Below are positions 61,687 to 64,000 of a DNA stretch of 64,000 nt, in pieces; position 1 is the first letter of the stretch, and each line of letters begins with the position of its first letter. The position numbers and the translations under genes were made by a program. The notes below the pieces were generated by a model. That model did no database searches. It had not been told where the DNA came from and was given only the letters and a program-made list of their open reading frames with translations. The stretch comes from Streptosporangium sp. NBC_01756 (GTDB taxonomy: Bacteria; Actinomycetota; Actinomycetes; Streptosporangiales; Streptosporangiaceae), in NCBI RefSeq assembly GCF_035917975.1, contig NZ_CP109130.1:8680001-8744000 (forward strand), in the 5' to 3' direction.

Positions 61687-61732
61687 CTGTGCGCCTGCCT
61701 GCGGAAACGGCCGTCAAGATCGACTCACGGCC

Positions 61733-62692
61733 GGTTTCTCCGTATCTCGGCTGGACCCGAAGAACGGCAGTACGACCTGGATGGACGCCGGTCACATGCT
61801 GTCGGTCACCGCGCTGCCCGACGACACCTGGCGGGTGTTCACCGAACCACCGCCAGACTTGCCGGACCAGCTGTCCGAAAACGAGATCAGCGACCGGGTG
61901 CTGAGCGAGTTCTCCCGCCGCAGCGGCGTCAGCCTCGACACGGTCACGGACATCCGCTGGGCCTCGGAGTTCCGCATCCACCGCCGGCTCGCCGACGCCT
62001 ACCGGCGCGGCAGGATCCTGCTGGCCGGCGACGCGGCACACCTCCAGAGTCCCACCGGCGGACAGGGACAGAACACCGGGCTGGGCGACGCGGAGAACCT
62101 GGCCTGGAAGCTGGTGCTGGTCGCCCGCGGCCGCGCCGAGCAGCGGCTGCTCGACACCTACGAGGGCGAGCGACGGCCGCTGGCCCGCAAGGTCTTGCGA
62201 GCCACCAGCACCGCCGTGGACATCATGCTGCCGCACGACCCGTGGAAACGCCTGCTGCGCGACAAGGTCGTCCTGCCGGTCGTCCGCCTGCCCGCAGTGC
62301 AGCGCCGACTGTGGCTGGCCGCCTCCCAACTCGGCATCAGCTACCGGGGCGGCCCCCTGGCCCCGGCCTCGCCTCGATGGATGCGCGGCCCGCGTCCCGG
62401 CGACCGGATGCCCGACCTCGCCTGCCGGCGGCTCGACGGCGGTCAGACCACGCTGCACGCCGCGATCTCCGGACGCTGGGTGGTACTCGCCGGCGATCAG
62501 CACGACGCCGCCCGCCACGCCGAGGCCGCCGCTGCACAACTGGGCGCCGACCTGGTCCTCGCACTCACACCGATAGAGCCGCACTCGCACGATGTGGTGC
62601 TGATCCGCCCCGACGGGCACATCGGTTGGCGTGACCATCCGGCACCCGACAAACTGACGGCATGGCTGACCCAGGTGCTGCGGCCGGCGTAG
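61733..62692 (+). pseudogene. FAD monooxygenase, N-terminal half lost
   Basis: From AGFSVSRLDPKNGSTTW on, the frame follows aromatic-ring hydroxylases of the PHBH fold: RWRVFTEPP-like strand, the GD motif GRILLAGDAAHLQSPTGGQGQNTGLGDAENLAWKL, and a C-terminal thioredoxin-like domain (RPGDRMPDLACRRLDGG to LTQVL). The first 200 residues with the GxGxxG FAD motif are absent. The frame starts only 46 nt behind the recombinase relic, so deletion at the Tn3/recombinase edge beheaded the gene. Its partner TetR gene overlaps its end. Confidence 0.8.
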
Positions 62693-63261
62693 AACGCCAC
62701 GGCCGCCCACGCAACCCAGGAAACGACACCGCCATCCTGGACGCGGCGTTGGACCTGCTGATCGAACGCGGCGCGGCGGGCACCAGCATCGAAGCGGTCG
62801 CCCAACGCGCCGGCGTGGCAAAACTGACGGTCTACCGGCGCTGGCGAGCCAAAGACGACCTCCTGATGGCCGCGTTGGAGCACGCCCGCGCCCCCGACAT
62901 GGACACCGCCCCGGCCGGGCAGTCGATCGACGAACTCACCTCCTCCATCGCCGAACTCCTCAGCCGCCCCCGCTTCCGCACACTGATGGCACGCGTCATC
63001 GGCGCCTCGATCGACTACCCGAAACTGGTGACCGCCTACACCGAGCGCTACCTGCAGCCCCGGCTGAACGCCCTGGCGCAGATCGCGCAGCAGGCCATCG
63101 ACGCCGGTCACCTCCCACCAGACACCGACCCGAGCGTCATCCAGGACATCCTGGCCAGCTCGATCGGATCCGTCCTGCTCCAGCATGCGGAAAACGTGAC
63201 CGCAGCACAGCTCGAGCGCCGGCTGCGGATCCTGTTGCACCACATCGGATACCAGCCTTGA
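62662..63261 (+). CDS. TetR-family regulator
   Basis: The 199-residue protein has the TetR HTH (NDTAILDAALDLLIERGAAGTSIEAVAQRAGVAKLTVYRRWRAKDDLL, about residues 22-68) and a C-terminal helical domain of the TetR_C_11-like type (LQPRLNALAQIAQQAIDAGHLPPDTDPSVIQD). It starts at ATG 62662 inside the last codons of the beheaded monooxygenase (31-nt overlap), so it is co-translated with it. Its original target was probably that monooxygenase operon. Confidence 0.9.
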   Translation: MADPGAAAGVERHGRPRNPGNDTAILDAALDLLIERGAAGTSIEAVAQRAGVAKLTVYRRWRAKDDLLMAALEHARAPDMDTAPAGQSIDELTSSIAELLSRPRFRTLMARVIGASIDYPKLVTAYTERYLQPRLNALAQIAQQAIDAGHLPPDTDPSVIQDILASSIGSVLLQHAENVTAAQLERRLRILLHHIGYQP

Positions 63262-63522
63262 TCCCTTAGGTTTGCAACTGCGGGCCGGCCAGCCCGACGG
63301 TGTCCTGGGCGCGATGATGGCTCGGTGGACCAGCGGTGCAACGGAACCGTGTCGTACGTAAGCGCCTTCCGGCAGGCCAGAGCAAGTGCCAACCGGGTCC
63401 GGTACGAGATCGTTGGCGTACGGTCCGGTTGGGTTGCCGGTCCGTTTCCCTCCGGGCAGAGGTTTTCGGCGCGTCCTACCGGGGTCTGGACAGTACCTCG
63501 CTGACCACCCAGAAGGGATGCG

Positions 63523-64000
63523 TCAGCTGAGTCGCCCGGCGACGGCCGCGGCGGGTCCGGAGGCGAGAGAGCCGTGCAGCATCTCCACCCGGTGCACCAC
63601 GCGCGGCTCGGCCAGCGGCACCCCGGGCGCCGTCGACGAGGGCAGCAGCGTCAGGCCATGCCCGGCGGCGGCGAGGTTCAGCACGGTGTGCAGGTCCTCG
63701 CCGTCGTAGCGGAACCCCACACGGAATCCGCCGACCCCCGCCATCTCGCGCAACCGCTCCACCGACACGGCGGCCGGAGCCTGCAACCACAGCGCGTCGG
63801 ACAGGTCGGCCAGCGCCAGCCCACGCCTGCGAGACAGTGGGTGGCCGGTGGGCAGGACCACCACCAGCTCCTCCTCGGCCACGCCGACGCTGGCCAGTGA
63901 CCCCACGTCCGGCAGGCGCAACGGGTCGCTGGGGGCGGCGATCCCGTCGACGAACCCGAGATCTGCGGCGCCGGAGGCGACCTGCTCGACGACGCTTTCG
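63523..64000 (-). CDS. LysR-family regulator, C-terminal part (runs off the window)
   Basis: About 159 residues of the effector-binding domain are present, starting at the window edge with ESVVEQVASGAADLGFVDG, then EELVVVLPTGHPLSRRRGLALADLSDALWLQAP and GHGLTLLPSSTAPGVPLAEPRVVHRVEM to the stop. The HTH half lies beyond 64000. Strands and the LPTGHPL segment are typical of LysR effector domains. The neighbourhood on its other side is unseen. Confidence 0.85.
   Translation of the reverse strand, partial: ESVVEQVASGAADLGFVDGIAAPSDPLRLPDVGSLASVGVAEEELVVVLPTGHPLSRRRGLALADLSDALWLQAPAAVSVERLREMAGVGGFRVGFRYDGEDLHTVLNLAAAGHGLTLLPSSTAPGVPLAEPRVVHRVEMLHGSLASGPAAAVAGRLS

Overview
The window is high-GC actinomycete DNA. 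It is probably from a filamentous actinomycete of the Streptosporangium/Nonomuraea/Actinomadura kind. That genus-level guess is an inference from strong third-position GC bias, GTG starts, many apparently leaderless genes and the gene families present (ECF41 and ECF42 sigma factors, DrrAB-like exporters, Hanks-type kinases, Rv2578c-like radical SAM protein). It reads as accessory chromosome: small regulator-plus-effector pairs alternate with a dense litter of decayed insertion sequences, resolvases and truncated genes. I found no rRNA, tRNA or CRISPR array.

Layout. 0.2-4.5 kb: hydrolase, SnoaL-like protein and MFS exporter in a row, facing a LysR regulator, then a gutted serine resolvase. 4.8-6.3 kb: ECF41 sigma factor and DoxX protein with a candidate ECF41 promoter between them. 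6.4-13.5 kb: tyrosine integrase, two membrane-anchored L7/L12-C-terminal-domain proteins, a zinc-ribbon protein, a PhyH oxygenase divergent from an AraC regulator, a repeat-bearing non-coding stretch and an SRPBCC protein. 13.6-16.5 kb: a complete IS3 element inserted in the last codons of an ECF42 sigma gene, which is coupled to its DGPF (YCII) partner. 16.6-21.3 kb: Nudix protein, a three-gene ABC-2 exporter, DUF952, GNAT and SMR genes. 21.4-22.8 kb: a graveyard of glyoxalase-like and other fragments. 22.9-28.4 kb: radical SAM protein, L,D-transpeptidase, STAS protein and a WD40 protein kinase coupled to a small HTH protein. 28.8-33.8 kb: a MarR/P450 pair with palindromic operators, and a CocE-type hydrolase/TetR pair with three matching operators. 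33.9-38.2 kb: RecD2 helicase, PhzF protein, lipoprotein. 38.5-39.9 kb: an acetyltransferase and transposase debris enclosed by 38-bp inverted repeats. 40-46.2 kb: MarR, geranylgeranyl-reductase-like flavoprotein, broken UvrA-like gene, MFS exporter with TetR regulator, methyltransferase. 46.4-53 kb: beta-lactamase-fold hydrolase, a 1205-residue kinase with two seven-repeat WD40 propellers, and an FHA-zinc ribbon-kinase protein, all on one strand. 53.3-56.4 kb: truncated sigma factor, broken MacB-like permease, aldo-keto reductase, frameshifted serine recombinase. 56.6-58.2 kb: a lower-GC gene for a ricin-B-lectin protein with a possible pore-forming middle region. 58.5-64 kb: complete IS5-type element, gutted Tn3 transposase and tyrosine recombinase, decapitated FAD monooxygenase with its TetR, and a LysR gene running off the edge.

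How it works together. Most intact units are one-step response modules: a local repressor or ECF sigma factor next to one exporter or one oxidoreductase/hydrolase. For several of them the candidate operator or sigma-specific promoter is visible (5270-5296, 16482-16508, 29340-29388, 32888-33130, 45079-45107). The most unusual content is the lectin/toxin-like protein at 56652-58028, the paired kinases at 47871-52968, and the two L7/L12-like membrane proteins with matching leaderless starts.
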